From Nocardioides guangzhouensis (GTDB lineage Bacteria; Actinomycetota; Actinomycetes; Propionibacteriales; Nocardioidaceae): a DNA stretch of 59,436 bases. A program made the position numbers and the translations under genes. The stretch's first letter is position 1; each line of letters starts with the position of its first letter. Below the pieces are notes generated by a model. The model had not been told where the DNA came from. It saw only the letters and a program-made list of their open reading frames with translations, and did no database searches. The stretch spans positions 1 to 59,436 of the forward strand of contig NZ_SDKM01000005.1 in NCBI RefSeq assembly GCF_004519545.1, in the 5' to 3' direction. This document shows, piece after piece, positions 50,701-59,436 of the stretch.

Positions 50701-52779
50701 CTCGGCAGGTTCGACGACGGCCGCTTCGATGTCGGCCGGCGACATCGCCGTCGTCGTGACCGTCGCGTCGCTCACCACCATCCCCAGGGGCTGGAACGCG
50801 AGCGGTCGGTCGTAGTAGTCGGCGCGCAGGGTGGCGACCACCCGCAGGCGGCTGTCGGGGATCGACACCGCGTGCATCACGCCGTTGACGAAGGCGCGCT
50901 GGTCCTGGTCGCTCGCGAGGGTGAACAGCTCCTCCAGCTGGTCGACGACCAGGAGAAGCTGCCCGTCCCCCGGGATGAGGTGCCGGAGCACCCGGTCGAC
51001 CCCCGCCTCGTCCTCGGCGAGCCGGTCCGCCAGCCCGGACGGGTCGGCGACCGCGACCCGGCGCAGGCACTCGGCGAGCTCCTTGAAGGGCGAGGAGCCT
51101 GGAAGCATCGTCGTGACGAACCACCGGTGTGACCCCGGGACGTCGCCGCGACGCACCCGCGGCAGCAACCCGGCCCGCACCACGCTGGACTTGCCGGTTC
51201 CGGAGCCGCCGACCACCAGCACGAGCCGACCCCGCGGACCGTCCCTCCGGAGACGGGTGACGATCTCGTCAACGAGGTCGTCACGGCCGAAGAAGTCCTC
51301 GGCATCCGCCTCCTCGAAGGCCCGGAGTCCCTTGTATGGGTTCAGCTGGGCAGTCTCCCTGACCGGCCGCCCGCCGGTGATCGCGGCGACGAGCAACGGG
51401 ACCAGTTCCGCCATCGACGGTCGGTCAACCGTCGACAGCCCCCGGGCGAGGACCTCGAGGACGTGACCGCGGTCGCGCGCCAGGCACGCACGGACCAGCT
51501 CTGCGAAGTCGTGTACGTCGTCGCCGGGGGTCCGCGCCGGATCCCCGGGGGCGAGCGCGAAGTCGGACACATAGGGATCGCCGGCCGAGTCGAAGAGCAC
51601 GCTGCCGGGAACGAGCTGGCCATGCACGATGCCGCTGGCGGCCGCGGCCACCAGCGCTCCGCCGATCCGCGTGACCAGGGCGGCGGTGGTGGCGTCGGTG
51701 AGCGGCCCGCGCTCCAGCCTGTCGGCCAGGGACCCGCCGTGCATCCGGCGCATGACGAGGTAGGCGGCTCCCGGCTCGCGCCAGTAGTCGTGGATCGACA
51801 CGATCCCCGGGTGCCGGAGCGCGGCGAGCTGCTGGGTTCTCGCCTCGAACGCCCGCACGAACTCGGGGTGGTCGGCGACCTCGTCCCGGACGACCCGGAT
51901 CGCGAAGTCGCGCTCGACACCGGGGAGGCGCGCCGCGTACACGGTGCCGCTGCGGCCGGTGCCCAGCCGCTGGCCGAGGCGATACCCCCGCAGGGGGCGT
52001 CCCGCGGGTTCGGAGAGCGCCAACCCCGGGTCGTGGCTGAGCACGCGTTGCTCGAGCGCGGCCAACGTGGGGGACGGTTCGACGCCGAGCTCGTCGACGA
52101 GCAGGTTGCGGTAGTCGCGGAACACGGCGAGCGCCTCCGCGTGACGGCCGGCCCGGTACAGCGCGATCATCAGCTGCGCCCGGAACGACTCCCGCAGCGA
52201 GTGCTCACGGGTCAGGGCCTCGATCTCCGGGATCATCGCCGCGGCTCGACCGCAGGCCAGCTCGGCATCGATGAGACGTTCCTGGGCGACCAGGCGCAGC
52301 TCCTGGAGACGCTGTGCCTCGGGACGTGCCCAGTCCTCGTCGGCGAACTCCGCGTAGGCATCTCCACGCCACAGGGCGAGCGCCTCCCGAAGTACCGATG
52401 ACGCGGAGGTCGCATCGTCGCGCCCCAGCCGCGACCCTCCTTCGGCGACGGAGCGCTCGAAGCAGGTGACGTCGAACGCCTCGACCGGAACCCGGAGCAG
52501 GTACCCGGGCGCCTGGGTCACCACGAGGGATCCGGACTCCGCTCCATCGAGCAACCTGCGTGCGCGGGCGACGTAGCTGCGCAGGGTGGTGCTCGCCGCC
52601 GGAGTCGGGTCGCCGGCGAAGACCGCGTCGGCGAGCCGGTCGACGGACACGACGGAGTCCCGGTGGATCAGGAGCATCGCCAGCAGTCGTCGCTGGCGCG
52701 GCCCACCGATGCCCAGCTCGCCACGTTGCTCGTCCGTGACGGTGAGCCCACCCAGCGCGTGGAACCGGATCATCTGCAC
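47791..52779 (-). CDS. SARP/BTAD - pseudokinase - nSTAND NTPase - membrane helix - WD40 regulator
   Basis: 1662 residues from GTG 52779 (ATG 52773 possible). Order: OmpR-like winged helix and BTAD domain of the AfsR/SARP type (about 1-255, FHALGGLTVTD, GPRQRRLLAMLLIHRD). A protein-kinase fold follows (about 262-490) with catalytic sites replaced: VAIK reads FAIRV (R295), HRD reads HGQ (386-388), DFG reads DFA (406-408). The nSTAND1 NTPase (about 495-900) has NPYKGLRAFEEADAEDFFGR, Walker A GGSGTGKSS (524-532) and Walker B LLLVVDQLEEL. Then come a membrane helix (about 942-961) and at least ten WD40 repeats to the end (WSPDG, FSPDG and similar). The layout suggests a membrane-tethered signal integrator: WD40 senses, nSTAND switches, and the SARP part binds DNA or has become a scaffold. 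Confidence 0.9.
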   Translation of the reverse strand: MQMIRFHALGGLTVTDEQRGELGIGGPRQRRLLAMLLIHRDSVVSVDRLADAVFAGDPTPAASTTLRSYVARARRLLDGAESGSLVVTQAPGYLLRVPVEAFDVTCFERSVAEGGSRLGRDDATSASSVLREALALWRGDAYAEFADEDWARPEAQRLQELRLVAQERLIDAELACGRAAAMIPEIEALTREHSLRESFRAQLMIALYRAGRHAEALAVFRDYRNLLVDELGVEPSPTLAALEQRVLSHDPGLALSEPAGRPLRGYRLGQRLGTGRSGTVYAARLPGVERDFAIRVVRDEVADHPEFVRAFEARTQQLAALRHPGIVSIHDYWREPGAAYLVMRRMHGGSLADRLERGPLTDATTAALVTRIGGALVAAAASGIVHGQLVPGSVLFDSAGDPYVSDFALAPGDPARTPGDDVHDFAELVRACLARDRGHVLEVLARGLSTVDRPSMAELVPLLVAAITGGRPVRETAQLNPYKGLRAFEEADAEDFFGRDDLVDEIVTRLRRDGPRGRLVLVVGGSGTGKSSVVRAGLLPRVRRGDVPGSHRWFVTTMLPGSSPFKELAECLRRVAVADPSGLADRLAEDEAGVDRVLRHLIPGDGQLLLVVDQLEELFTLASDQDQRAFVNGVMHAVSIPDSRLRVVATLRADYYDRPLAFQPLGMVVSDATVTTTAMSPADIEAAVVEPAERVGGRVEQSLVVELVSAVVDEAAALPALQYTLYELAERSPTKRLELSAYRELGGVGGAIASRAERLYSSLDDGDLAAVRRMFERLVVVATEGEATRRRAARTELSGLGADRRVEAVIDQWAQARLLTLDRDPRTRVPTVELAHEALLREWPRLRSWIEEDREAIMALGRLREAARTWVELGRDPGSLYRGARLEITLDNAGFGTADLPEPEREFLETSKDARDLERQEAADAITRQVRANRRLRWQRAAIAVALVVALVGGFIALDQRRQAEQERRVAMARELAAAAVASIPDDSERSMLLALAAVDETRSHGEEALPEAVEALHRAVTASRVLLTVPDVGGGLDWSPDGATFVTEGTEESGIVDIRDASTGASIRKFRGHDDDVNDVTFSDDGSMLATSGDDGAVRVWAPDTGKKLLELQPPGGRADRDVGVWGPSFSSDGTRLAAAWPDAVRVVDLATKRTVVEIPADDPSSTALSPDGKWVAFGGDGATATVADATTGKVRFRAVWGDGDPVRDLAWSPDGRWIATAERDGTARLWDGATGEPGFTVPGHSGLVWELDWSPDGTRLATAGDDGTARVSEITEDGFRALFTFSAQDTSRGGGLGGVAFSPDGQRLMTGDSAITSVTVWDAAITGGGEWANAVGNADFTPDSRGLVVSNGNGTLSVVGVESGERRSTIPRLSRGRDAQHWMLDLSDDGQLLATLGPQGVSVRDVSTGAHRFTVPWGDEDFVYDMTWSRDSAWLAISFAAVGRPGWVVVVDRSGAEVARLEEVRGHHTRSVSFSADGRFLATTRWGYESVEVTRMPATIWDWRRGEVVNRVGTSAEFVEFDPTGGLIATSRPVEGIADVWDARTGRRAATLTASAHVLDIAFDASGTRLATAHADGSIRLWDPETGVQDLVLHSDDHEAHTVAFSPDGSMLLSTDDANVARVWALDLDDLVDIAKARLTRGFSEDECRQYLHVERCSDA

Positions 52780-53120
52780 CTCGTTCGGTGTCGCCTGCCC
52801 ATGTCACGGTGCCTCGAGCTTGTTGCATTCACGTGGCAACGTGACCAGCGCCCAGATGCCCTCCCGAGCGACGCTCCGGACCCATGAGGCAAGGTCCAGC
52901 GAGCCGGCAGGCTCCGTCCGACGATCGTCCCACCCCTACGACGCCGGCGACCACCTGCTCGACAGCGCGGACCAAAGGGGCCTCTGGCCTGGCGCGTGTC
53001 ACCCGCAGGGTGGGGCGCTGGTCATGCGGGGATACTCCCACGCCCATCCGCTCTCGGCATGAGGGCCAGCCGAGCCGACCGTGCGGCGGTCCGGAGGGAC
53101 GCCACCGGCCGGAACGTTGT
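52780..53120. other. intergenic region upstream of the nSTAND gene
   Basis: 341 bp between the start of the nSTAND gene and the end of the hemolysin-III-like gene, both on the minus strand. It should hold the nSTAND promoter, but I found no convincing -35/-10 pair, repeat or strong hairpin, and no open frame with coding bias. Confidence 0.5.
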
Positions 53121-53874
53121 TCAGCGCATCGCGAGTGTGGCCACCGAGATGCCCGCGTAGTGACTGAGGAACGCGAGCACGGTGAAGGCGTGGAACACCT
53201 CATGGAAGCCGAACCAGCGGGGCCACGGGTCGGGGCGCTGGAAGAAGTACACGACAGCCCCCGTGACGTAGAGCCCGGCGCCGGCCACGAGCAGGAACAA
53301 GGTCGCTCCGCCCGCGTCACCGCCGAGCCGCAACGCACCGCCGAACAGGTCGGGCACGAACACCAACACCCCAGCCGGCGGCAACGTACAGCGGCGGGGA
53401 CAGCCACCGCGGCGCGTACGGCCAGACGAACCGGGCGGCGACGCCGAGCAGCGCAGTGGACCAGACGATGCTGAGCATCACCACGCTGTCGCTGACGTCG
53501 AGCAGGAGCGCGGCGTACGCCATGCACGAGCCGGCGACCAGCAAGAAGATGTTGCAGTGGTCCAGACGGCGCAGGACGAACCAGGCCTGCGGCGACCACG
53601 TCTTGCAGTGGTAGGCCGCCGAGACACCGAACAGCAGCAGCGCGGAGACGGTGAAGACTGCGGCCCCGGCCCGGGTCCGCGCATCGGGCGACAGCGCCAC
53701 CAGAAGGACGCCGCCGGCCAGCGTCAACGGCAGGATCCCGAGGTGGAGCCAGCCCCGCAGGTGCAGCTTGGTTGCGGTGATCGACCCGCTGACCTTTTTC
53801 CCGAACCACCCGCCCGCATCGCCGCCGGTGGTGCGCGCCGGCGAGTGATGAGTTGTCGCGCCCGTGTCCGTCAT
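53121..53874 (-). pseudogene. hemolysin III / PAQR-family membrane protein, frameshifted
   Basis: From ATG 53874 the frame encodes TKLHLRGWLHLGILPLTLAG, AALLLFGVSAAYHCKTWSPQ, RRLDHCNIFLLVAGSCMAYA and WPYAPRWLSPPLYVAAGW, four to five membrane helices of the hemolysin III family with its conserved S-AYH and LDH-NIFLL segments. At about 53380 the reading moves to another frame, which continues VLVFVPDLFGGALRLGG, LYVTGAVVYFFQRPDPWPRW, FGFHEVFHAFTVLAFLSHY and ends at 53121. The second half carries the conserved FHEVFH. One extra base in a GGGG run explains the break. Either a recent inactivation or a sequencing error; otherwise the protein is complete (about 250 residues). Confidence 0.8.
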
Positions 53875-53912
53875 ACCTGTGACGGGACACCACGAGACGG
53901 GAAGATGGCGCG

Positions 53913-54935
53913 ATGAGGTCGGACACACTGCTGGAGGAGCTGGGCGTGAACGGGCTGGGCGAGGTCGACGAGCCGGCGTTCTCGGGGCTGGCGGAGCGGC
54001 ACCGGCGGGAGCTGCACGTGCACTGCTACCGGATGCTCGGGTCGTTCGAGGACGCCGAGGACACCGTGCAGGAGACGTTCCTGCGTGCCTGGCGGCGGCG
54101 GGACACGTTCGAGGGGCGGTCGACGTTCCGGGCCTGGTTGTACCGGATCGCCACCAACGCCTGCCTGGACCTGCTCGCCAAGCGTCGCCCGGAGCCCGCG
54201 ACCGGTGGGGAGGTGCGGTGGCTCCAGCCCTACCCGGACCGGCTGCTCGACGAGCTGCCCACGGGCGACACGGACGACCCGGAGACGGTCGCGGTGGCCC
54301 GGGAGACGATCGAGCTGGCGTACGTCGTCGCGGTCCAGCACCTCGCGCCGCGGCCGCGCGCCGTGCTGATCCTGCGGGACGTGCTCGGCTGGCCGGCGAA
54401 GGACGTCGCGGAGCTCCTCGGGGACTCCGTGAACTCGGTCAACAGCGCGCTGCAACGGGCCCGCGCCGGCATGCGGCAGCACCTGCCCGCCGAGCGCCAG
54501 GACTGGACCGGCGGCGAGGACGACGCGGGGACACGCGAGCTGGTGCGTCGCTTCAGCGACCTCAGCGTGGCCTCCGACGTCGACGGCATCGCGGCGATGC
54601 TGCGCGACGACGTCCGGTGCTCGATGCCGCCGACGCCGGGCCTGTACGTCGGTCGTGACGCGGTGGTCAACGACTGGAAGGAGGACGGCTTCGAGTCCAT
54701 GACGGGCCTGCGCGCCGTACCGACGTCCGTCAACCGGCAGCCCGCCGTCGCCTTCTACCAGTGGCACGAGCGGGAGGGCGCGTACCTGCCGCTGACCATC
54801 GACGCGCTGCGCATCAGCGGCGGGGCGATCACCGAGATCGTCACGTTCCACGCCGACCGGTTCCCGCGGCTCGGCCTGCCGGAGCGCCTGCCGGCGGACG
54901 GCACCGGGCAGGAACGCCATGAACAGCCTCAATGA
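53913..54935 (+). CDS. ECF-type RNA polymerase sigma factor with SnoaL-like C-terminal domain
   Basis: 340 residues from ATG 53913. Sigma region 2 (about 25-95): FSGLAERHRRELHVHCYRML, EDAEDTVQETFLRAWRRRDT, FRAWLYRIATNACLDLL. Region 4 (about 130-185): LAPRPRAVLILRDVLGWPAK, DVAELLGDSVNSVNSALQRA. A C-terminal domain (about 205-330, LVRRFSDLSVASDVDGIAAM and LPLTIDALRISGGAITEI) has the SnoaL/NTF2-like pattern known to control activity in ECF groups of the SigG/SigJ/ECF41 type, which lack a separate anti-sigma factor. It overlaps the DUF6069 gene by 17 nt, suggesting one transcript. Confidence 0.88.
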   Translation: MRSDTLLEELGVNGLGEVDEPAFSGLAERHRRELHVHCYRMLGSFEDAEDTVQETFLRAWRRRDTFEGRSTFRAWLYRIATNACLDLLAKRRPEPATGGEVRWLQPYPDRLLDELPTGDTDDPETVAVARETIELAYVVAVQHLAPRPRAVLILRDVLGWPAKDVAELLGDSVNSVNSALQRARAGMRQHLPAERQDWTGGEDDAGTRELVRRFSDLSVASDVDGIAAMLRDDVRCSMPPTPGLYVGRDAVVNDWKEDGFESMTGLRAVPTSVNRQPAVAFYQWHEREGAYLPLTIDALRISGGAITEIVTFHADRFPRLGLPERLPADGTGQERHEQPQ

Positions 54936-55389
54936 CACCGGGGTCGTCTCCGGTCCGGCTTCGGGCCGCCCCAGCCACCCCCACCGGTTCCGCCGGCTCG
55001 CCGTCACCGGCCTCATCGCCACCCTCGCAGCGATGGTGGCCACCACCCTTGCCGCTGCGCTGGCCGGGGCGGCTGGTGTCGACTTCGAGATCCCCGACGG
55101 CGGCGAGACCATCCCGTTGTCCGGGTTCGCCGTGGTCACCGGCTTCTTCTCGGTCGTGGGTGTCCTCATCGCCGGCGGGCTGCTTCGTTGGAGCGCCCAC
55201 CCTGCCGAGCGATTCGTGTGGACGGCGGTGACGCTGACCCTGATCTCGTTGGTCCCGCCCCTGCTCTCCGGGGCAGACACCGCCACCATCGCCGCCCTCA
55301 TGGGGCTGCACCTCGTCGCAGCGGCGGTGATGATCCCCGCCCTGACCCGGAGCCTGCGCACCCAGCCGTCGTGGTCAGGCCGACCCTGA
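54919..55389 (+). CDS. DUF6069 family membrane protein
   Basis: 156 residues from ATG 54919, inside the end of the sigma factor gene. Four membrane helices: LAVTGLIATLAAMVATTLAA, LSGFAVVTGFFSVVGVLIAG, FVWTAVTLTLISLVPPLLSG, LMGLHLVAAAVMIPALTRSL. DUF6069 proteins are often beside ECF sigma factors of this kind in actinobacteria, so it may be a target or modulator. The 3' end overlaps the end of the convergent phosphatase gene by 15 bp. Confidence 0.75.
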   Translation: MNSLNDTGVVSGPASGRPSHPHRFRRLAVTGLIATLAAMVATTLAAALAGAAGVDFEIPDGGETIPLSGFAVVTGFFSVVGVLIAGGLLRWSAHPAERFVWTAVTLTLISLVPPLLSGADTATIAALMGLHLVAAAVMIPALTRSLRTQPSWSGRP

Positions 55390-57747
55390 GCCGGGCGGTG
55401 GCAGCTTGAGCGCGAGGACCGCCATGTCGTCGCGGTTCGGACCGGTGACGAAGTCCAGCACCAGCTCGCGTACGTGCTCGGCGACCATCTGCGCGGGCAG
55501 GTCTGCGGCCTTGGCCAGCTCCGACTCGAAGCCCTGCTCGCCGAGCATCCTGGCGCCGTCGCGGCGCTCGAGCACCCCGTCGGTGACGGCGACGAGCAGG
55601 TCTCCCTGCTCGAGCTCGAGGTACTCCTCGGTGTAGGTCACGCGCTCCTCGACCCCGAGCAGCATCTGCGGACGACCGACCTGTCGGACCTCGCCGTGCC
55701 GGACGAGGAACGGTGGCGGGTGCCCGGCGACCACCAGGCCGAGCCGGGCTCGTCTGCCGCGCACGGGTCCGATGACCCCGCAGGCGAGCGTGAGGAAGCG
55801 AGCCCGGGCGCCCTCGTCGAGGATCGCCGAGTTCAGCCGCTCGAGCGTGACGGCGATCGGGATCCCGGTCATGGCGAGCGCCCGGATCGTGTGCCGGGCC
55901 AGGCCGGTCACCGCGGCGGCCTCCGCCCCCGTGCCGCACACGTCGCCCACCACCCAGCACCACCGTCCGTCCCCGAGGGCGAACAGGTCGTAGAAGTCCC
56001 CGCCTGCCGTGGTGCTCTCGTCCGCCGGCTCGTACACGACCCCGACGTCCAGTCCCGGCGGGGCGGGGATCGACGGCGGCAGCAGGCTCCGCTGGAGGGC
56101 CTCGCCGGCCGCCTTCAGCTCACCGTGGGCACGGGCGTTGTCGATGGCCATCGCGGCGCGTCGTGCCAGGGAGTCGGCGATGCGGTATACCTCTCCGCGC
56201 AGGGGTGGGGCCCCCGGCCGGCCGAGCGTGAGCGTGCCGATGTCCCGGCCGCGAGCGGTCAACGGGAGCGTGTGCACCGGCCCCGGGAGGCTGTCGGCGC
56301 CAGCGGTCTCCAGGGTCGCGCGGAGCGCGTCCAGCGTGCCCTCGTCCTCGTGCCACACGTGGCGCAGGACCAGGTGTCCTCGTGCGTCCCGCAGGTGGAT
56401 GGCGCACCAGGATGCGAGCTGGGGCACGACGACCTGCGCGGTCAGGGCCATCGTCATCTTCTCGTCGAGCGAGTCGGCAAGCAGGACACCCGCCTCGTCG
56501 ACGAGGCCGAGCCAGTGCCGTCGTTCCTGCTCCGCGGCCCGCAACCGGGCGCGGTCCGTGGCCAGCGCGAGGGACCCGGCGAAGCGGTGCAGGAGAGCGG
56601 CCTGGGTCTGGTCGAGCCCGCCCGCTGCCTCGGTGGCGGCGCCGAGTGCGCCGACGGCCTGACCTTCGACGACCACAGGTACGACGACCAGCGACCGCAG
56701 CCCGGTGCCGGTCAGCAGCGGTACGGCGCCGTCGGCCAGGTCGTCCTCGACCACGGGAAGCCGCGGGTTGGACCGGTTCAGGGTGCCGGGCGCGTCGCGA
56801 TCGAGCCGTCGGCCGTGCAACCGGGCGTCGAGGCCGCTGACGGCGACGACCTCGAGGTCGGAGTCGAAGTAGCGGGCGAGGAGGAGGTACGTCGCGTCCG
56901 CACCCACCCGGGCCCGACACCGTTCGACCACCAGGCTCAGGTAGTCGTCGAGGCCGAGCCGGGCGAGGGCGTCGTCCCCCAGGCCGCTCGGATCCCGGTC
57001 GCCCGGCGGAGCGGTCTCGACCGGTGTCGCGGGTGCCCGTTCCAGCAGGCTCCGCTGGATGGTCGGGACCAGCAGGAGCGCCGAGCCGACACCGCCGCGG
57101 ACGGCGTGCCGCGTCACGAACACCCTCACGAGGGAGCCGTCCCTGGCCCGAACGGCAACCTCCCCGAGACGCTGCTCGGGCCCGCTGACCAACCCCTCCC
57201 ACGTCTCGTCGAGCACCTCCTCGGGCGCCCAGCCGAGCAGGCGCCGGGCGTCGTCGTTCCAGCCCCGCACGACGCCGTGCTCGGACAGCTCCACCACGCC
57301 GACGAGCACCCCTGCGACCTCCGTGGCCACGGGTGCTGCGGGCAAGGGCCCCGGCCGACCACGGTCGATCTCCACCCACACCCGCTTTGCGGTGTCGGTG
57401 TAGTCGACGCCCCACGAGGACGCGAGGCTGGCCGTGATCAGGAGACCCCGACCGTGCTCCGCGTCGTCGGGCGGAGCGGCCGTACCCAGTGGCAGCATGC
57501 GGCCGGGATGCTGGTCCTGCACCTCCAGCCGCAGCCGGTCCTCGTCGAGTGTCAGTCGGACCTGGACGGTCGTGCCGGCGTGGACCACCGCGTTGGTGAC
57601 CAGCTCGCTGGTCGCGAGGACGGCGCTCTCGACCAGGTCCGGCGCTCCCCACGCCTCGAGCTCGCTCTGCACCAACCAGCGAGCACGGCCCACCGAGTTC
57701 TCGTCGGGCCGGAGAGAGTAGAGGCTCTCCCTCGGCGTCACCGGCAT
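55375..57747 (-). CDS. SpoIIE-type serine phosphatase with N-terminal HATPase, PAS and GAF domains
   Basis: 790 residues from ATG 57747. Order: anti-sigma-factor-like HATPase (about 15-125, ATSELVTNAVVHAGTTVQ, EHGRGLLITASLASSWG), PAS (about 145-245, VVELSEHGVVRGWNDDARRL, LGWAPEEVLDETW), two GAF domains (about 280-430 and 435-570), and PP2C/SpoIIE phosphatase (about 585-785) with metal-binding TTAGGDFYDLF, VVGDVCGTGAEAAAV, VAVTDGVLERRD and GPNRDDMAVLAL. It is likely a cytoplasmic partner-switching regulator that both binds or phosphorylates an anti-anti-sigma factor and dephosphorylates it under PAS/GAF control. Divergent from the multi-HAMP gene (81 bp between starts). Confidence 0.9.
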   Translation of the reverse strand: MPVTPRESLYSLRPDENSVGRARWLVQSELEAWGAPDLVESAVLATSELVTNAVVHAGTTVQVRLTLDEDRLRLEVQDQHPGRMLPLGTAAPPDDAEHGRGLLITASLASSWGVDYTDTAKRVWVEIDRGRPGPLPAAPVATEVAGVLVGVVELSEHGVVRGWNDDARRLLGWAPEEVLDETWEGLVSGPEQRLGEVAVRARDGSLVRVFVTRHAVRGGVGSALLLVPTIQRSLLERAPATPVETAPPGDRDPSGLGDDALARLGLDDYLSLVVERCRARVGADATYLLLARYFDSDLEVVAVSGLDARLHGRRLDRDAPGTLNRSNPRLPVVEDDLADGAVPLLTGTGLRSLVVVPVVVEGQAVGALGAATEAAGGLDQTQAALLHRFAGSLALATDRARLRAAEQERRHWLGLVDEAGVLLADSLDEKMTMALTAQVVVPQLASWCAIHLRDARGHLVLRHVWHEDEGTLDALRATLETAGADSLPGPVHTLPLTARGRDIGTLTLGRPGAPPLRGEVYRIADSLARRAAMAIDNARAHGELKAAGEALQRSLLPPSIPAPPGLDVGVVYEPADESTTAGGDFYDLFALGDGRWCWVVGDVCGTGAEAAAVTGLARHTIRALAMTGIPIAVTLERLNSAILDEGARARFLTLACGVIGPVRGRRARLGLVVAGHPPPFLVRHGEVRQVGRPQMLLGVEERVTYTEEYLELEQGDLLVAVTDGVLERRDGARMLGEQGFESELAKAADLPAQMVAEHVRELVLDFVTGPNRDDMAVLALKLPPPGSGSA

Positions 57748-57828
57748 CGGCCTCTCGTTCCTCCTGTCAACCCCGTGGTCATGGTGACAGACTGCGGACT
57801 GGTCGTGACAGCGCACCGGGAGGCCGAG

Positions 57829-59436
<1,608 letters not shown>

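Noticed and set aside
52829..53926. Single long frame covering the hemolysin-III-like gene
   Set aside because: It is a third frame with low-complexity Arg/Ser/Cys content; the conserved membrane protein is encoded by two other frames joined by a frameshift.

Overview
The window is a piece of a very GC-rich actinobacterial chromosome, most likely Nocardioides or a close relative in the Propionibacteriales. The evidence is strong C/G third positions, many GTG starts, overlapping GTGA/ATGA gene junctions, WhiB7, mycoredoxin, AdnA/AdnB-type helicase-nucleases, a PPA1309-family protein and a UPF0182 protein. The taxonomic call is inference from gene content; there is no rRNA in the window.

Layout. 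0-3.5 kb: the end of a hydantoinase/oxoprolinase operon (hyuA 3' end, hyuB), an NmrA-like protein and an SRPBCC protein, with two 70-bp palindromic elements. 3.5-8.8 kb: a NarL-type two-component pair divergent from an operon of a short SPFH-like membrane protein and two cation antiporter-like proteins. 8.8-14.7 kb: small metabolic and envelope genes (DUF1801, deaminase, DUF985 cupin, M28 peptidase lipoprotein, CapA-like lipoprotein, an SGNH-like lipoprotein and a hemerythrin-like protein). 14.7-17.5 kb: carbamate kinase with a cyanurate/barbiturate-type ring-opening amidohydrolase, then an SRPBCC protein among dispersed repeats. 17.7-32.3 kb: a genome-integrity and redox block, adnA-adnB, deoD, an M3 peptidase, nudC, an AbiEi-like/nuclease-like gene between short repeat arrays, mrx1, uvrD2 and whiB7. 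From memory the same set and order is largely found in mycobacteria. whiB7 has a recognisable leader: promoter with AT-rich upstream block, 56-codon leader ORF and attenuator. It is followed by two tandem, duplicated, very basic mini-proteins. 32.7-44.6 kb: conserved actinobacterial housekeeping genes (zinc ribbons, an orphan TOMM-cyclodehydratase-like protein, enoyl-CoA hydratase, PHP protein, YgjP peptidase, Nudix, DUF2342, moaE, Lon/PDZ protein, PPA1309, UPF0182) and a non-coding stretch with a structured-RNA candidate and a DnaA-box cluster.

44.7-47.3 kb begins with the initiator tRNA gene and continues as a poorly coding, apparently decayed segment (frameshifted helix-turn-helix/coiled-coil gene, BRCT-like gene, long hairpin). 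47.3-59.4 kb is signalling: a 1662-residue SARP/BTAD - pseudokinase - nSTAND NTPase - membrane segment - WD40 protein with a small repeat-containing membrane protein behind it, a frameshifted hemolysin-III-like gene, an ECF sigma factor with SnoaL-like tail overlapping a DUF6069 membrane protein, a SpoIIE-type phosphatase, and divergently the start of a multi-HAMP sensor protein that runs off the end.

The least familiar items are the pseudokinase-nSTAND protein with its small membrane partner, the duplicated mini-proteins after whiB7, and three families of dispersed palindromic repeats, one of which has been absorbed into the hyuA and hyuB reading frames. No phage, CRISPR array, intact insertion sequence or integrase gene was found.
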